DNA of 64,000 nt from Whalleya microplaca. Lineage: Eukaryota; Ascomycota; Sordariomycetes; Xylariales; Xylariaceae. Position 1 is the first letter of the stretch. Each line of letters opens with the position of its first letter. Below, piece by piece: positions 35,640-47,099 of the stretch. The position numbers were made by a program, and so were the translations under genes. The notes under the pieces were generated by a model. The model made no database searches, had not been told where the DNA came from, and saw only the letters and a list, made by a program, of their open reading frames with translations. The stretch covers positions 434,001 to 498,000 of the forward strand of contig MU385710.1 of NCBI GenBank assembly GCA_022497155.1, written 5' to 3'.

Positions 35640-37964
35640 ATGGCTTCGACGACGATAGAGGCCCGCCCGGCCGACCTCGCCGACCACCCAGTCCAGACGC
35701 CCGCGACCGAGAAGGACGAGAAAGAGATGAACGAGAAAACTGACGCTGTGGTCGCCGTGTCGAGCGCATCGTCCGTCAAGGAGGACCTCGACCTCTATGT
35801 GCCTCTAAAGATGGAAGGAGGTGTCGTAGATGACCGCGATCCTCTCACAATTCGTGCCGTCATAGTCGGTATCTGCCTGGGTTGTCTTGTTAATGCTTCT
35901 AACCTGTATCTTGGTAAGTGTAGTATAGTCGGTTATTTTTCATGCGCCGAGGATGCACCCGGATCGCTGTTGTGGCGTCGTTACTAACAATCCGCTGCAG
36001 GTCTGAAGACTGGTTTTACTTTTCCGGCATCGATGTTCGGAGCTATTTTCGGATATGGCATCATCAAAATTCTTTCCAAGACTAAAATTCCTATCATCGG
36101 GGGCTCCTTCGGCCCCCAGGAGAACTCCATCATCCAGGCCGCCGCCACGGGCGCAGGTGGTATCTCCGGTATCTTCGTCGCCGGTATCCCCGCCATGTAC
36201 CAGCTGCACGCGAAGGAGGGCAACCCGCAGGAGGATTTCGGCGCCCTCATCACGATCACCCTCGTGTGTTCGTTCTTCGGCTTCTTCTTCGTCACGCCGC
36301 TCCGCAAATTCTTCATCATCCAGGTCGGCCGCGAGCTGAAGCTGCTATTCCCGACCCCGACCGCCGTCGCCCTGACGATCAAGTCGATGCACGCCGGCGC
36401 CTCCGGCGCGCGCGAGGCCATCAGCAAGCTCAAGGCTCTCGGCTTGGCCTTCTCCGCCGCCCTCGTCCAGCGAGTCGCGTCCTACTACGCCGTGGGCATC
36501 CTGTACGACTGGCATGTCTTCACCTGGATCCATATCTGGAGCGGCTACACCAGCTGGGCGATGAACATCGAGAGTTGGGGCTGGTGGTTCGAATGGACGC
36601 CCGCGTTCATCGGCAGTGGCATCCTGATCGGCATGAACTCGGCGCTCTCGCTGTTTGGCGGTGCTATCCTCGCCTGGGCCATCATCGGTCCCGCCCTCGT
36701 GCATTACGGAGAGTGCATCGGCAAGCAGCAGGTCGACGACGACCCGCGATGGGCTGATTGGTACTCGTTCGCTTCCCTCAGCAACCTCGGCCACGAGACC
36801 CCGTCCCCGCGGTACTGGCTGCTGTGGCCCGGTGTTATGATCATGGTCTGCACCTCGATGGCTGAGTTGGCCGTCCAGTATAAAGTGATCGGCTACGCTG
36901 GCAAGACGGTCTGGCGCAAGGCCTGTGCCGGGATCAACGGCCTACTAATCAAGCGCGGCACACACTCGAACTACTTCTCAACGCGTGCCGAGCGCGAAGT
37001 CAAGGCCTCCGACAACATCATCGAGGACCCCGCCCGTCCCGAGGACCAAGTCCCGATGTGGATGTGGTCGAGCGGCCTACTGCTCACCATCGTAGCCGCG
37101 ATGATCATCTTCCACTTCCAGTGGGGCATGAACCCGGGACTCACGATCCTGGCGTGCGTGCTGGGCTTCCTGTTCTCGTTCCTGGCGATCCAGATCGGCG
37201 CGGTGACGGACCAGACACCGCTGACGGCGGCGTCTAAGGCCAGCCAGCTCGTCTTCGGCGGCGCCACGCAGGGCAAGGGCTACTCGATCAAGGACGCGCA
37301 GCGCATCAACCTGGTCGCGGGCGGGCTGGCCTCCGGCGGCGCCGACGTCGCCACCTCGCTGACTAGTGACTTCCGCACGGGCTTCCTGCTCGGCACGCCG
37401 CCGGTCAAGCAGTGGTACGCGCAGGGGCTCGGCACCATCATCGCGATCTTCCTGGCGCCGGGCATGTTCGTGCTCTTCACGACCGCCTACCCCTGCATCC
37501 TCGACGCGGACGCCGAGCACTGCGCCTTCGGCGTGCCGTCGGTGGCGGCGTGGGCGGCCGTCGCGCAGGCGGTCACGGACCCCGCCGTCTCGATCCCGCT
37601 GACGTCGGGCATCTTCTCCATCGTCATGGGCGTCTTCAGCATCGCGCAGGTCGTCTTCCGCCACTTCTACCTCGTCGGCGCGCGCGAGCGGTACCGCGAC
37701 TACCTGCCCAACTGGGGCGCCATCGCGCTGTCGTTCGTGCTGCCCAACCCCGTGTTCACCACGGCCTCCATGTTCGGCGCCCTCGTCGCCTGGGGCTGGC
37801 GCCGGTGGAACCTCAAGGCGTTCGACCTGTACGGCTACGCGGTCGCGGCGGGCTTCATCGCCGGCGAGGGCCTGGGCGGCGTCGTCGGGGCGGTGCTCCA
37901 GATCGGTGGCGTCTCGGGCGATGTGCTTGGGACTACGGCGGGTTGTCCGGCTGGCATTTGCTAG
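35640..37964 (+). CDS. OPT-family (YSL-like) oligopeptide/metal-chelate transporter
   Basis: Exons 35640-35913 and 36001-37964, with an 87-nt intron (GTAAGT, CTAAC, CAG), give 745 aa. After a ~65-residue hydrophilic N-terminus the protein has about 14 hydrophobic segments. Landmarks include [45 protein letters not shown] and [20 protein letters not shown], typical of the OPT superfamily, closer to the yellow-stripe-like branch and yeast YGL114W than to the peptide branch. It would import small peptides or metal chelates with protons at the plasma or vacuolar membrane; the substrate cannot be told from sequence. Codons in exon 2 are strongly GC-ending, as in highly expressed fungal genes, and give long but meaningless open frames on other frames. 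Confidence 0.92.
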
Positions 37965-39108
37965 CTGCTGTTGTTTGTGTTTAGTTACTTATATATATAC
38001 CCCTAATATTGTTACGTAATATCATGATTATGAATGAGACTACCCGGCTTCATCGTGCCTGTTTCATCGTGAGTTGATTCCAATTGCGCCAATGAGCTTG
38101 TCTTGATGCCATTATAGAAGCCTTGTATCTTGAAGATCTCACGATATTGGCTCTTGCTTAGTTACTGAACTTTCAGGGAGTTGAGGAGAAAAGTGAGGGG
38201 ATGTGATGAGAGGCGTCTATGTCTCATATATAAGCTCTAAGCAAGGGCTTCACGGCGTTTGCCGTGGACTTAAACCCGACTTGTCCGGTAGGATTTCGAT
38301 GGCCTCTCATGGTTGGTAGTTAGGTTAGGATAAGATCACACGCAGAAGTTCGAATAGGTAGGTTATTAACAGATCATCTGAGTCTGTGAGGTGATATTAT
38401 TTTAGATTTAGTGGTGAGCGGTGTTGAATAAGAGAATCGTATTTGTAATCAATGAGCGAAGTGCGTAAGCAGTTCTGATGAGACTGTACTATGTAATGGT
38501 GACAGAAGTGAGCTTGGAGTCAAAATAACCTTTTCTTGGTACGGTATATAGGTTTCTACAACATGAAACTCTCATAAGAATGAGAAGTAAGCACATATAA
38601 ATCAGAGATTACGCGTATATTCTCACATATAACGCCATGCTTGGGTAAGTAGATGCTGTTGCCTAAGGTGAAGTAAGGGGACAGTATGGGAATAATTATG
38701 CTTCACTGTACGGAGAGATTGACCCTGAATTTGCACAGCCACTAACAGCTGAATGTGCAGCCGCCCTAACATTAGATGCTTTTAGTGCATAGGCCCCCTA
38801 TGATTTAGCGACTGCGCAGCGTCACACTGTGTGTTTACTGGGCATCAAAAGCTAACATCCCATTGGAAATCGCTGGTGGGGCTGCGCCGCAGTGAGTTGC
38901 CATGCATTTATCAGATATCGGAATCAGATAGTGGAACGCGATTCGCGATGTACCCGATGTACCGTCAAACAGCCGCCAAAAACATTCCCCACCAGTTGTT
39001 CAACTTGCTCAACTACAGCAACCTCAACAATATCGTGCCTATGATGTTGTTGAGAACCGTCCCTCTGGACTACGGTTAAGTTGAGCTGCGCTGTCCTCGA
39101 CTTGCATC
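37965..39108. other. Intergenic
   Basis: 3' flank of the transporter and 5' leader of the next gene. The open stretch at 38831-39079 is probably 5' UTR. No separate gene. Confidence 0.5.
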
Positions 39109-41874
39109 ATGGCGCCCGTCCAGAACACCTTCTCCATCATCCCGAACGCGCCGGCTGATATCGATGGCGACCGTCCCGCCAGGCGTCCGATGACCACCAA
39201 GCAAGCCAAGAAGGCCTACCAGAAAGCGAACAAGGGTCCCAAGCTATCCAAAGCTGAACAGAGACGCCAGGAGCTCTTTGAGCAGGATCGTATACGGAGG
39301 GAGTTTGAGAAGGAGAGGAACCAGGCTCGCGCCAGGACTGCACGGGATAAGAAAAGGGAAAAGGAGGAGAAAGAGCGTGCCGAGAAGAAAAAGAAGGGAC
39401 TGCCTCTGGTTGAAGTCCACCCATCTCAAGATACGATTGCTCGGTTTATTTTTCGTGGCAATGCGAAGAAGCCGGCGAGCGATGCAGGGGTTCGACCTGA
39501 TGTGGTTCCGGACGACGACAGCGACAGTCATACTTTGACAGCCGAGGACGATGACGATGACGAGGATGAGGATATGCCACCACCGAAAAGGCCGAGGATT
39601 GAAACACCGGACAATGTGGAACCAGCAGCAGCATGTGCTACGTCTTCTGCGGCAGGGGTTGGCGGTTCAGCATCACCAATCCAGGATCACCATGCAAAAG
39701 AACTTACCCCAGAGGTTGTCGAGGTAGTCAAGCAGCGTTCATCTCCGAGACAAGCCAGTCCTGAAGTGGCAGAAGCTGATATTGACGAGCTTGTCCATCT
39801 GCAGCTACTCGGTGAATCGTTCGGTGCTCCCAGCAGTCCTCCCAGGGAGAAGGTTCAAGATGACGAATCTGCATCGCCACAGGGGCAAGATGTTCCAGTC
39901 AATCTGCCATCACCGAAAACACCAGCGTGCCCTCCTCGTTCTCCTATTACTGCCGAGGGGCCATCGCAAGAGCAGAAAGCAGGGGAGAGCGCAGCATTGT
40001 CTCCTATCCGGCGACCTCTTCAACCCCTATCTGCGAAGGGGACCAACGCAAGAACCTTCAATGCACGCCAGAAACCAATGACTAATCGGGTAAAACCAGC
40101 AATGGTTCGAGAGAATAGCACTGTCACCTCTCCTAAGCGGGTTTCTCGAAAACTTCAGCAACCTGTACCTGCATCTCGATCCTTTCGGCATCCCAGAACG
40201 CCCATGGGACCACCTCCAGTCCCTCCGAAGTTCAAGTCCCCAGGCTATACACCTGAACGAGAACCAAGAACACCCCATTTTCTCTTTAAGCAGCCGCAGG
40301 TGCCGAATTCTCATTCTGCTACGGAATCCGGCCAAGCCTCGAAAGCTCGAGAAGAGCAGCCACCAATGAGCACACAAGCGTTCATGTTTAACCATCTTGA
40401 CGACTTTCTTCCAAGTCCTTCCCAGGAGATGCGGGAACTTTTCGAAGACACGAAAGTGAATTCTACGATAGGTGGGAGTAAAACGAGAACCAAGCGTGCA
40501 GTTCGCCCATTATCAGAAAAGCATCTGTCTACTGGCGGCCTTTCAAGTATATCAAGTTTCAATCTCTCGGCTTCTACTGCGACAGGCAGTGTAGCTGAAA
40601 GCAATCGAATTGGAGACGTTATCTCGTGCAATCAACCTAATACTCCTCACACTTTACCAGCGAATGCCCAATCCTCGGGAGCGACCGATCCGTTTGACAT
40701 CCCCTTTTTCTCCACGCAGGATTTCGTCCTTTCGTCGCAAGATATGAAAGATCTTGAAGAAGAGACTTCATCAGCAGTGGAGGCGAGGCCGGCTGGATCT
40801 GATCGTAGATCAAAGATTAGGCCTGACTTTCTAGGTAACAGTTCACTCGAGACCAATCAGGGCAGGACTAGTGTTGATTCGAAGATCGCTACGGTTCCCA
40901 AATCGATCCAGAGGTTGGACTTTAACCAAAAGGGGAAGTCGAGCAATAGACATGACCATTCAGCTCATCCTCAGGTTCGCACATCTATCTCGCGTACTAC
41001 TAACAGTCCTGCGCCATACCATCCTGCTCGTGACGTAAGTAACACTACACCAGCGGGAAGTCCTCCGCATTGGCCAAAACGGACCAAGAATGTAACACGG
41101 AACATGGACGGTGCGCCTAGTCAAGATAAACCATCCGGGACAGCTAGAGCAGGAACGAAACAAGTGACAAAATCACCCGGGTCCAAAGTTTATCCAGTAC
41201 CCCATCCATCGCCTAAACCTTTCTTCGCTTCAAGCGGCCGAGAGGCGCACTACAAGTACATAATCGAGAGGAGCAAGACCAGCGTGTGGGAGGGCGCCAC
41301 GGCCCGGCAAAAGGCACAGGAGGAACTAGAGCAGTTGCGGAGATCGGAGAACGAGCGCGGAGATCAGCTCTTACTGGAGGGCTTAAGAGACGAGGAGGTG
41401 GACATCGCACTTGAGGATTACGCGGACATCCCCGAACCGAAAGCCACAACGCACAGTCAGCCCAGGAGCCAGGCCCATCCGCAGACAGTGAACTCACTCT
41501 CGAGCCAAGCGAGGAAGAATACGCACGGCCAGGGTACCAAGGAAGGTAACGCGGATCCAAGACCAAGGAATCGCCAGAGGAGCTCGTATAACGAGATGTT
41601 GGAGTTACTCGAGCGTGAGAAGGCGCGAGAGAAGGAACGCAACTCATTCGATGAAATAGCAGAACTGCTAGAGCGCGATGAGCAAGATGAGGCACGATTC
41701 TCCTTTGATGGTGATATGGCGGAGATGTTCGAGTGCGAAGCGGGGCGGGAACGGGAACGAGAACGGAACAAGGGGCAGGCACGGGCTTCGGGCAGGGAAA
41801 TGCAGATCGCTGCATCGCAGGAGACGGACTATGGGGATGCGGGCCTGGACGATGTGCTGTGCGAGATACTCTAA
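39109..41874 (+). CDS. Large charged, disordered nuclear-like protein
   Basis: Single exon, 921 aa, with ATG in good context. Residues 30-97 are a Lys/Arg/Glu-rich helix (coiled coil or nucleic-acid binding). At 105-118 lies SQDTIARFIFRGN, close to a PCNA-interacting motif (Q107, I110, F113, but Ile instead of an aromatic at 114). An acidic DDDDDEDED patch and a basic PPKRPR follow. The middle is Ser/Pro-rich with short conserved-looking blocks: FNHLDDFLPSPSQEMREL and PFFSTQDFVLSSQDMKDL. Near the C-terminus are three related EMLELLERE/EIAELLERD/DMAEMFECE helices and a terminal DYGDAGLDDVLCEIL. The layout resembles a Pezizomycotina-specific conserved nuclear protein; a replication or repair role is only suggested by the PIP-like motif. 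Confidence 0.8.
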   Translation: MAPVQNTFSIIPNAPADIDGDRPARRPMTTKQAKKAYQKANKGPKLSKAEQRRQELFEQDRIRREFEKERNQARARTARDKKREKEEKERAEKKKKGLPLVEVHPSQDTIARFIFRGNAKKPASDAGVRPDVVPDDDSDSHTLTAEDDDDDEDEDMPPPKRPRIETPDNVEPAAACATSSAAGVGGSASPIQDHHAKELTPEVVEVVKQRSSPRQASPEVAEADIDELVHLQLLGESFGAPSSPPREKVQDDESASPQGQDVPVNLPSPKTPACPPRSPITAEGPSQEQKAGESAALSPIRRPLQPLSAKGTNARTFNARQKPMTNRVKPAMVRENSTVTSPKRVSRKLQQPVPASRSFRHPRTPMGPPPVPPKFKSPGYTPEREPRTPHFLFKQPQVPNSHSATESGQASKAREEQPPMSTQAFMFNHLDDFLPSPSQEMRELFEDTKVNSTIGGSKTRTKRAVRPLSEKHLSTGGLSSISSFNLSASTATGSVAESNRIGDVISCNQPNTPHTLPANAQSSGATDPFDIPFFSTQDFVLSSQDMKDLEEETSSAVEARPAGSDRRSKIRPDFLGNSSLETNQGRTSVDSKIATVPKSIQRLDFNQKGKSSNRHDHSAHPQVRTSISRTTNSPAPYHPARDVSNTTPAGSPPHWPKRTKNVTRNMDGAPSQDKPSGTARAGTKQVTKSPGSKVYPVPHPSPKPFFASSGREAHYKYIIERSKTSVWEGATARQKAQEELEQLRRSENERGDQLLLEGLRDEEVDIALEDYADIPEPKATTHSQPRSQAHPQTVNSLSSQARKNTHGQGTKEGNADPRPRNRQRSSYNEMLELLEREKAREKERNSFDEIAELLERDEQDEARFSFDGDMAEMFECEAGRERERERNKGQARASGREMQIAASQETDYGDAGLDDVLCEIL

Positions 41875-42115
41875 CGATAGACATGTATACATGCATGCCG
41901 GCCTCGAGCTGGCGGGTCGGGCGTTACGTGGGCATGGTTGATTTACCTAGGTAGAGAGCGGCGCACTAGCTTAGCATGGATAACGTATACATACCCGGTT
42001 AGACAAGAGAGGTAGCTTATGATTGAGTCTTATGATGGTTAAAATCTATATATTTAAGGTTTACCTCGTCTATATATATCGTCGAAACATGTGATTCAGG
42101 CGAGATGGCATGGAT

Positions 42116-43492
42116 TCATCTCCTTCGCCGTTCAAAAGTCAGTGTTCGGATGACGAAATACTGGCCACCACCGTCTGCGGTCTCATCTACGGGCCTCCAC
42201 TGCATCAACGCGGGACTCTTATCTTCACCCCCTTGACCACTGTTCTGCTGTGCAAACCAAGACGAACCATGTTCATACCCATACTTCGAAGCACCCTGCC
42301 ATCTCACAGTCGACGCTACGTTCCCATCCCACTCCAGCCTGTACTCGTCTCCAAGCGGGAAGGTCCACAGCTCCGCACATTTCACAACGGAATCGAGCTG
42401 GCTCTCCTTCGCCGCGAACGTCTCCAGGACGAGCTCGAGCGTCCGCAGGTCCGGCCAGTACTCAGCGAACTGCAAGCCCCACGGGACATGCCTCTCAAAA
42501 CTATCCAGCTGGAAATCGGGCTCCTCCCGGCCCGCCCTCCGCGCCTCGTAGCCCCGCACCATGCTCTCGGGCTTGTGCAGCGTCAGGTCGACCATGGGCT
42601 CCAGACGCAGCCTTTCCGTCGCGGGCGGCGTCGACCACGTCCACCAGTCCGTGCGCCCCAGGCGCACCGTCAGCGCCGTGATCGCCGCGCCGACGAAGAC
42701 GTGCCGCAGCGGCGACGGCGAAGGGTGGGTCCCGGCAATCTCGGAGACCCCGCTCGCGACGCTGTGAGAGGCCCCGGCCTTCACGAACGAGGCGTACCGC
42801 CCCGGCGTCAGCGCGAAGCCTTGGCATTCGTACCCCCTGTGCCGGCCCTTCGTGCCTGCGATGCGCGAGGCGCGCTCGATTGCGCCTGTGGCTTGTTCAG
42901 TAGGTGTTGGGGGGGTTCGTGGCGGATGGCAGGGGGCCGGGGACTTACCGCCCTCTAGCATTGTCTGCTCCACGTTTAATTCAACCGAGGAGATGTTGGC
43001 CAGTTGCCATGGCCTCAGTGTCTCGCAAGACCGTAAGGAGTCCGGGGTGCATAGGAGTACGTCGTGAGGTGGGATGTCCAGCTTGTCCCCATCGAAGATC
43101 ACCATCGGGTTGACCTGGAACGGGATCACAAGGGCCTCGACGTACACAGCTCGGCATGTGAGGAGGAGGTCAACAGCCACACGTAGCGGCGCGGCATGTC
43201 CCGGTCTTGCGCACCGACTTGCGATAGGGTAAAGATTGCGAGTATCCTCGTAGCGCGTAAGGGCGAAGCGCCAGATCAGCTCGCGCATCTCCGTCGGGAG
43301 CCTTGCGAAAAGGGGAGACGACGACTGCGCGTCTATGGAGTCGGGATGTTTGAGCAACTCGATGGCGAGGGGGATCTTCTCTTTCTTGCGGGTTGTCCTG
43401 GCGGGCCTGGGGCTGGATGAGCTGAAGGCCCCGGGCGGCGGATCGCGGCCGGGCCTTCGACGGTATCCAAACATCCTTGTTAGCAATGGCAT
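42116..43492 (-). CDS. 2EXR/DUF7730-like (F-box-related) protein with in-frame intron
   Basis: Minus-strand frame 43492-42116. A 57-nt intron at 42948-42892 is predicted because GTAAGT and a CTGAACAAG branch/acceptor bound a Pro-rich 19-codon stretch with no stop; splicing gives 439 aa. A basic N-terminus precedes LFARLPTEMRELIWRFAL with the later LLLTCRAVYVEA, the signature of the fungal 2EXR/DUF7730-like families, which resemble F-box leaders and occur in large numbers in ascomycetes. The rest (LRTLELVLETF, AELWTFPLGD) fits the same family's C-terminal region. Function unknown. Both spliced and unspliced forms keep the frame. Confidence 0.72.
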   Translation of the reverse strand: MPLLTRMFGYRRRPGRDPPPGAFSSSSPRPARTTRKKEKIPLAIELLKHPDSIDAQSSSPLFARLPTEMRELIWRFALTRYEDTRNLYPIASRCARPGHAAPLRVAVDLLLTCRAVYVEALVIPFQVNPMVIFDGDKLDIPPHDVLLCTPDSLRSCETLRPWQLANISSVELNVEQTMLEGGKSPAPCHPPRTPPTPTEQATGAIERASRIAGTKGRHRGYECQGFALTPGRYASFVKAGASHSVASGVSEIAGTHPSPSPLRHVFVGAAITALTVRLGRTDWWTWSTPPATERLRLEPMVDLTLHKPESMVRGYEARRAGREEPDFQLDSFERHVPWGLQFAEYWPDLRTLELVLETFAAKESQLDSVVKCAELWTFPLGDEYRLEWDGNVASTVRWQGASKYGYEHGSSWFAQQNSGQGGEDKSPALMQWRPVDETADGGGQYFVIRTLTFERRRR

Positions 43493-44132
43493 TTTGGAGC
43501 GAGACGATCTTCAACTATATCCCGAGTGATATCGAATATGATATTTGTATTCCGTATACACAAGTCGTATAAATCCACTCAAAGATATTCGGAGAAGATT
43601 CCCCGCCCTTCCAACTAATAGTAACCTCTTCTTGATACTGATTGAGCTTGCGAGAAATATGTAGAAAGTGCGGGGTTATGTAATTGAAGATTTGTACATG
43701 GATGTTTGCATATATAATAAGCTGTACTTTTGTTTCCTCAGGCAGCCAGATTATCACTCTCGAAGACTGAGCGGCGTAGTGCTGTGGCGGTGCGCGGGCA
43801 GCGGCACAGGCAGTGATACAGGATTACTGCAAGGGGCTACCAAGTGTTGAATTCTACCAACACCTAATATTCCTACATAAGCTTCTGCTCCTTCGGGATC
43901 CTGACTCGCCAAACACTGCGCAAATGTCTCCAAGCTGCGCACTGCTGCAGGTCCCTGGAGAAAGACAGGCAGGTAGTGAAGAAAACGTCACTTTTCCCAC
44001 CTTATAGCCTTGCCAGTCTTGCGCAGGTCGGAACGTTGTAATAGCAACAGTATCGAAGCTCAGCCCTTATCGCTTAATGTCTCCTGGATTTCATATAAAG
44101 AAGTTGTATGGAAGCTTTACACTCAAAGCAAA
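43493..44132. other. Divergent intergenic region
   Basis: Promoters of the minus-strand 2EXR-like gene and the plus-strand damaged P450. No gene seen. Confidence 0.5.
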
Positions 44133-45979
44133 ATGGCATCTCAAATATTCATATCAGATATTCTTGCGCAGTCTACCATAGCAACGATCATCCTTGGTGC
44201 TGTAGGTTTGTCCTATCATCGTGTCGTACCAAATCGAAAAACTCACTTGATTATTTGCAGATTTTTATCTACTCGATATCTCGAGTCATCTTCCTCCTGT
44301 ATTTACATCCCCTTTCTAGATTCCCTGGTCCACGAATTGCAGCCATCTCCAATATATGGTATGCATACCACTGGTAAGCCGTATATTCTCCGAGTCTCAT
44401 TTGGCACTCAGTGATATTTATTGATGGGATAATTAGGCTTTCAGGGAGATATCCATGGGCCATTGAAAATGCTTTGCGCAAATACGGCCCCGTTGTGAGG
44501 ATCGCTCCGAATGAGCTTGCTTTCTTTACCCCACAAGCTTTCACAGGTGAGTAAAGAAAGTCGCGAAACTAAGGTTGCTTACATATTGCAGATATCTACT
44601 CCCCACACAATAAAATCTCGAGACCTTTGTGAAGACCGATTTTCAGAATCGCGGAAAAGACCTTGGCGGCATTGTCTGGGAATAAGACCCAATCCGCCAT
44701 CGCGAAGTTGCTAGAAAGCTATCGCCTGCCTTCAGCAGCCGATGTGTACGCACTATGGAGCCTCTGGTACATAAATATATGGATTATTTTATTGTTAAGA
44801 TGAAAGAGTTGTCTATCGATACTGATCTAGATGGTATTGCACTCGTCCGATGGACGAATTGGTTAGCTATGGACTTATCCGCAGACCTGGCATGGAACAA
44901 AAAGATGTATCAGATGAGAGACAGTTCGTGACTTGCTCCTTTCCTATATCCGCTGAATATTTACCAAAGTGTGTTTCCAGGGAAAGACTCGATTCACCTA
45001 GACCTTCTTTTGAGTTTTAACAAGTTCGCGACTGTTTTACAAGTCTTCAAACGATTTCCTCTTCTAAGTCCGCTCCAATACCTATTCGCACCAATAGGAA
45101 AGATAGGATTAATCGCCGCAATGGAGAAAGCCACTCTAGAGAGCATCCGCCAACGCATTAATCAAAGCGGTAGTACTGAGCACGAAGACTACTTTGACCA
45201 TATCTTACCTGCTGGTCATCCGGTCCCTGCGGATAGGCGCGAGCTTTTGCATATAGGATCAGTTGCTTTGCAAATAACGTTTGCCGGGTTCGGTCCTATG
45301 GGCGAACTGTTTTATGGCACTCTCGTGCTACTTCTCGCGGAGTCTAGTTGTCATAGAATTTTAGTGGAAGAGATCAGAGGCCAGTTTGAGGATTACGATG
45401 CTATTACGCCAGCAGCATTGGGCTCTCTGCCATATCTCCATGCATGCATAGAAGAAACGCTTCGCATGCTTCCCAGCAATAATACCGGACTGCCCCGTAT
45501 AAGCCCAGGTGCAACGGTGGATGGACACTACATTCCAAAAGGGGTAAGCGTCTTCACATGACACCTGCTGTGCTCCCCAGGCGCCTATCCAGTCTTGTTG
45601 AGTCGACAAGACAGCCAAATATCCAGAGTTCTATCCTATACCGAAATGTTACTGATCAATTTATGGCTCACAGACTCATGTTCAAACCTGCATTTGGGCT
45701 CTTGCTCGCAGTCCGATCTATTTCCATGACCCACTCCACTTTCGACCGCAACGATGGCTCCCACCAAGCCATTCCCTCTACGACCCTGCGTTTTCTCGAG
45801 ACCACTTGAAAGGCTTCTATCCATTCAGTCTCGGCCCACGGATTTGCCTTGGCCGAGAAATGGCATGGTTGCAAGGAAAGCTTTTCCTCGCTAAGGTGCT
45901 TTGGACATTTGACGTTATCAAAGTGGACAATCAAGATTTCGACCTGGAAAAAGATTTGCTCCATTACGGTTTTTTATGA
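44133..45979 (+). pseudogene. Cytochrome P450 with a frameshift and a nonsense codon
   Basis: Most of a fungal P450 can be followed: a membrane anchor (44133-44201, then 44261-44373), PLSRFPGPRIAAISNIWYAY, the exon 44437-44546 with [19 protein letters not shown], a region starting 44592, FNKFATVLQVFKRFPLLSPL (from about 44980), FAGFGPMGEL in helix I, EETLRM (EXXR motif), and after a ~130-nt intron (from 45544, CAG near 45672) FRPQRWLPP and the heme loop FSLGPRICLGRE. The frame closes at TGA 45977-45979. Two lesions fall in the exon starting at 44592: one base appears to be missing near 44611-44615, and TAA at 44683-44685 interrupts the restored frame. All other landmarks, including the heme Cys, are intact, so inactivation is recent or the lesions are assembly errors. 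An intact P450 lies 3.5 kb downstream. Confidence 0.78.
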
Positions 45980-46202
45980 AAGGCCAGAGCTGCAAGTCAG
46001 ATTTAAACCGAGAGAGACATAGAAGGAGTGAATAGTACAAGACAGGTAAGTACAAATTGCTAAATTAGTGGTTGAGGGACGGCTGTAGGTCATATATACT
46101 CTATGTGGCTTCTAGCAAACAGTGCTTGTTGAAATAGACGCAGGTTATGAGTAGTATAGTAGTTATTATTAGAGAAGTATCATCACTAGAGTCTGACTGA
46201 GT

Positions 46203-46240
46203 AGGAGGCGTAGCCTCCTTATATAAGCCACAGCTTGTGG
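46203..46240. repeat. Short hairpins with shared TATATAAGCCACA motif
   Basis: GGAGGC-GTA-GCCTCC and CCACAGCTTGTGG stems flank CCTTATATAAGCCACA, a 16-mer found again at 48424-48439 and nearly at 52941. Probably a fragment of a dispersed element. Confidence 0.5.
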
Positions 46241-46694
46241 GGCGTCCAGCCACCTGAATTATACCCCTGTAATCCGTCAGTGCTTACATGTAATATCAAG
46301 GGTATATAATGATTATAATTTCATACTATATAAAAACTTGATATTGCACTTTTTGATCGTTAGGTTAGTTGGTAGTAGTATATTGGTATTCATCACTTCT
46401 TAAATTCTATTGACATCACATTTCTTTACTCTAGTGACATGGCTTCCCAATGATTATAATTTCAGCTCTCATTATCTTCTCCAATGATGAACTGCATCTA
46501 ATGGTGCCCCAGCATACATGCAAGTAGACCGAGGGGACTCAACAGTAAATCATCCGGTGGTTTTCTATGTTGCCATGTATGAGCCAACCTAGCGTATGTA
46601 GGAGTTACAAGAATTAAAGTCAAACTAGTGAAGGTTGATTATATTGAATATATAAAAATGTAGCAGACATATTATAAGAATGGAAGTAATCTAG

Positions 46695-46768
46695 GGTAAT
46701 TGTCGCAAACACCACGTCCTGATTGCTGCACAGCAATTATGCTTGATATATACCGTGGCAGTCATACA
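46695..46768 (+). repeat. Dispersed repeat pair, copy 2
   Basis: Partner of 20251-20325, with the identical 13-mer ATTGCTGCACAGC and matching flanks; differences are mainly C/T and G/A. Confidence 0.55.
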
Positions 46769-47099
46769 GGTACCTGGGCAGTATAAGGTTCGTACCAATC
46801 AAAACATGGCAGAATAGTTTACAAGAGGTACATATATTGGATAACAGGAAGCGACCTAGCTAGCGAATTCGGCCTGATAGAAACCGTAGAAGTCCGTTGG
46901 CAGGTACGTAAGATACCTATGTACTTTCATCTCTTTATTCTCACATTGTTGACTCAGCTTAGAGATAACTGCCTTGTCAAATATTTTTCTCGGTTCATCT
47001 CTTCCCTGATTTCCACCAACATTCACCTATTCCATCCACTGCGAGAAGTACTAAGAGTTTTGCAATATTTACATCAAGCACTATACTTCCTTCGATACG

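Larger units (their letters stand above)
45980..47099. other. Intergenic with repeat fragments
   Basis: Holds stem sequences and a CCTTATATAAGCCACA 16-mer near 46203-46240, and dispersed-repeat copy 2 at 46695-46768. No gene seen. Confidence 0.5.

Noticed and set aside
37412..37984. 190-codon plus-strand frame and several minus-strand frames over 36-38 kb
   Set aside because: Arg/Ala/Gly-rich shadows of the GC-rich transporter exon.
41213..41896. 227-codon minus-strand frame
   Set aside because: Antisense to the charged C-terminus of the 921-residue protein; Ser/Pro/Arg-rich shadow.
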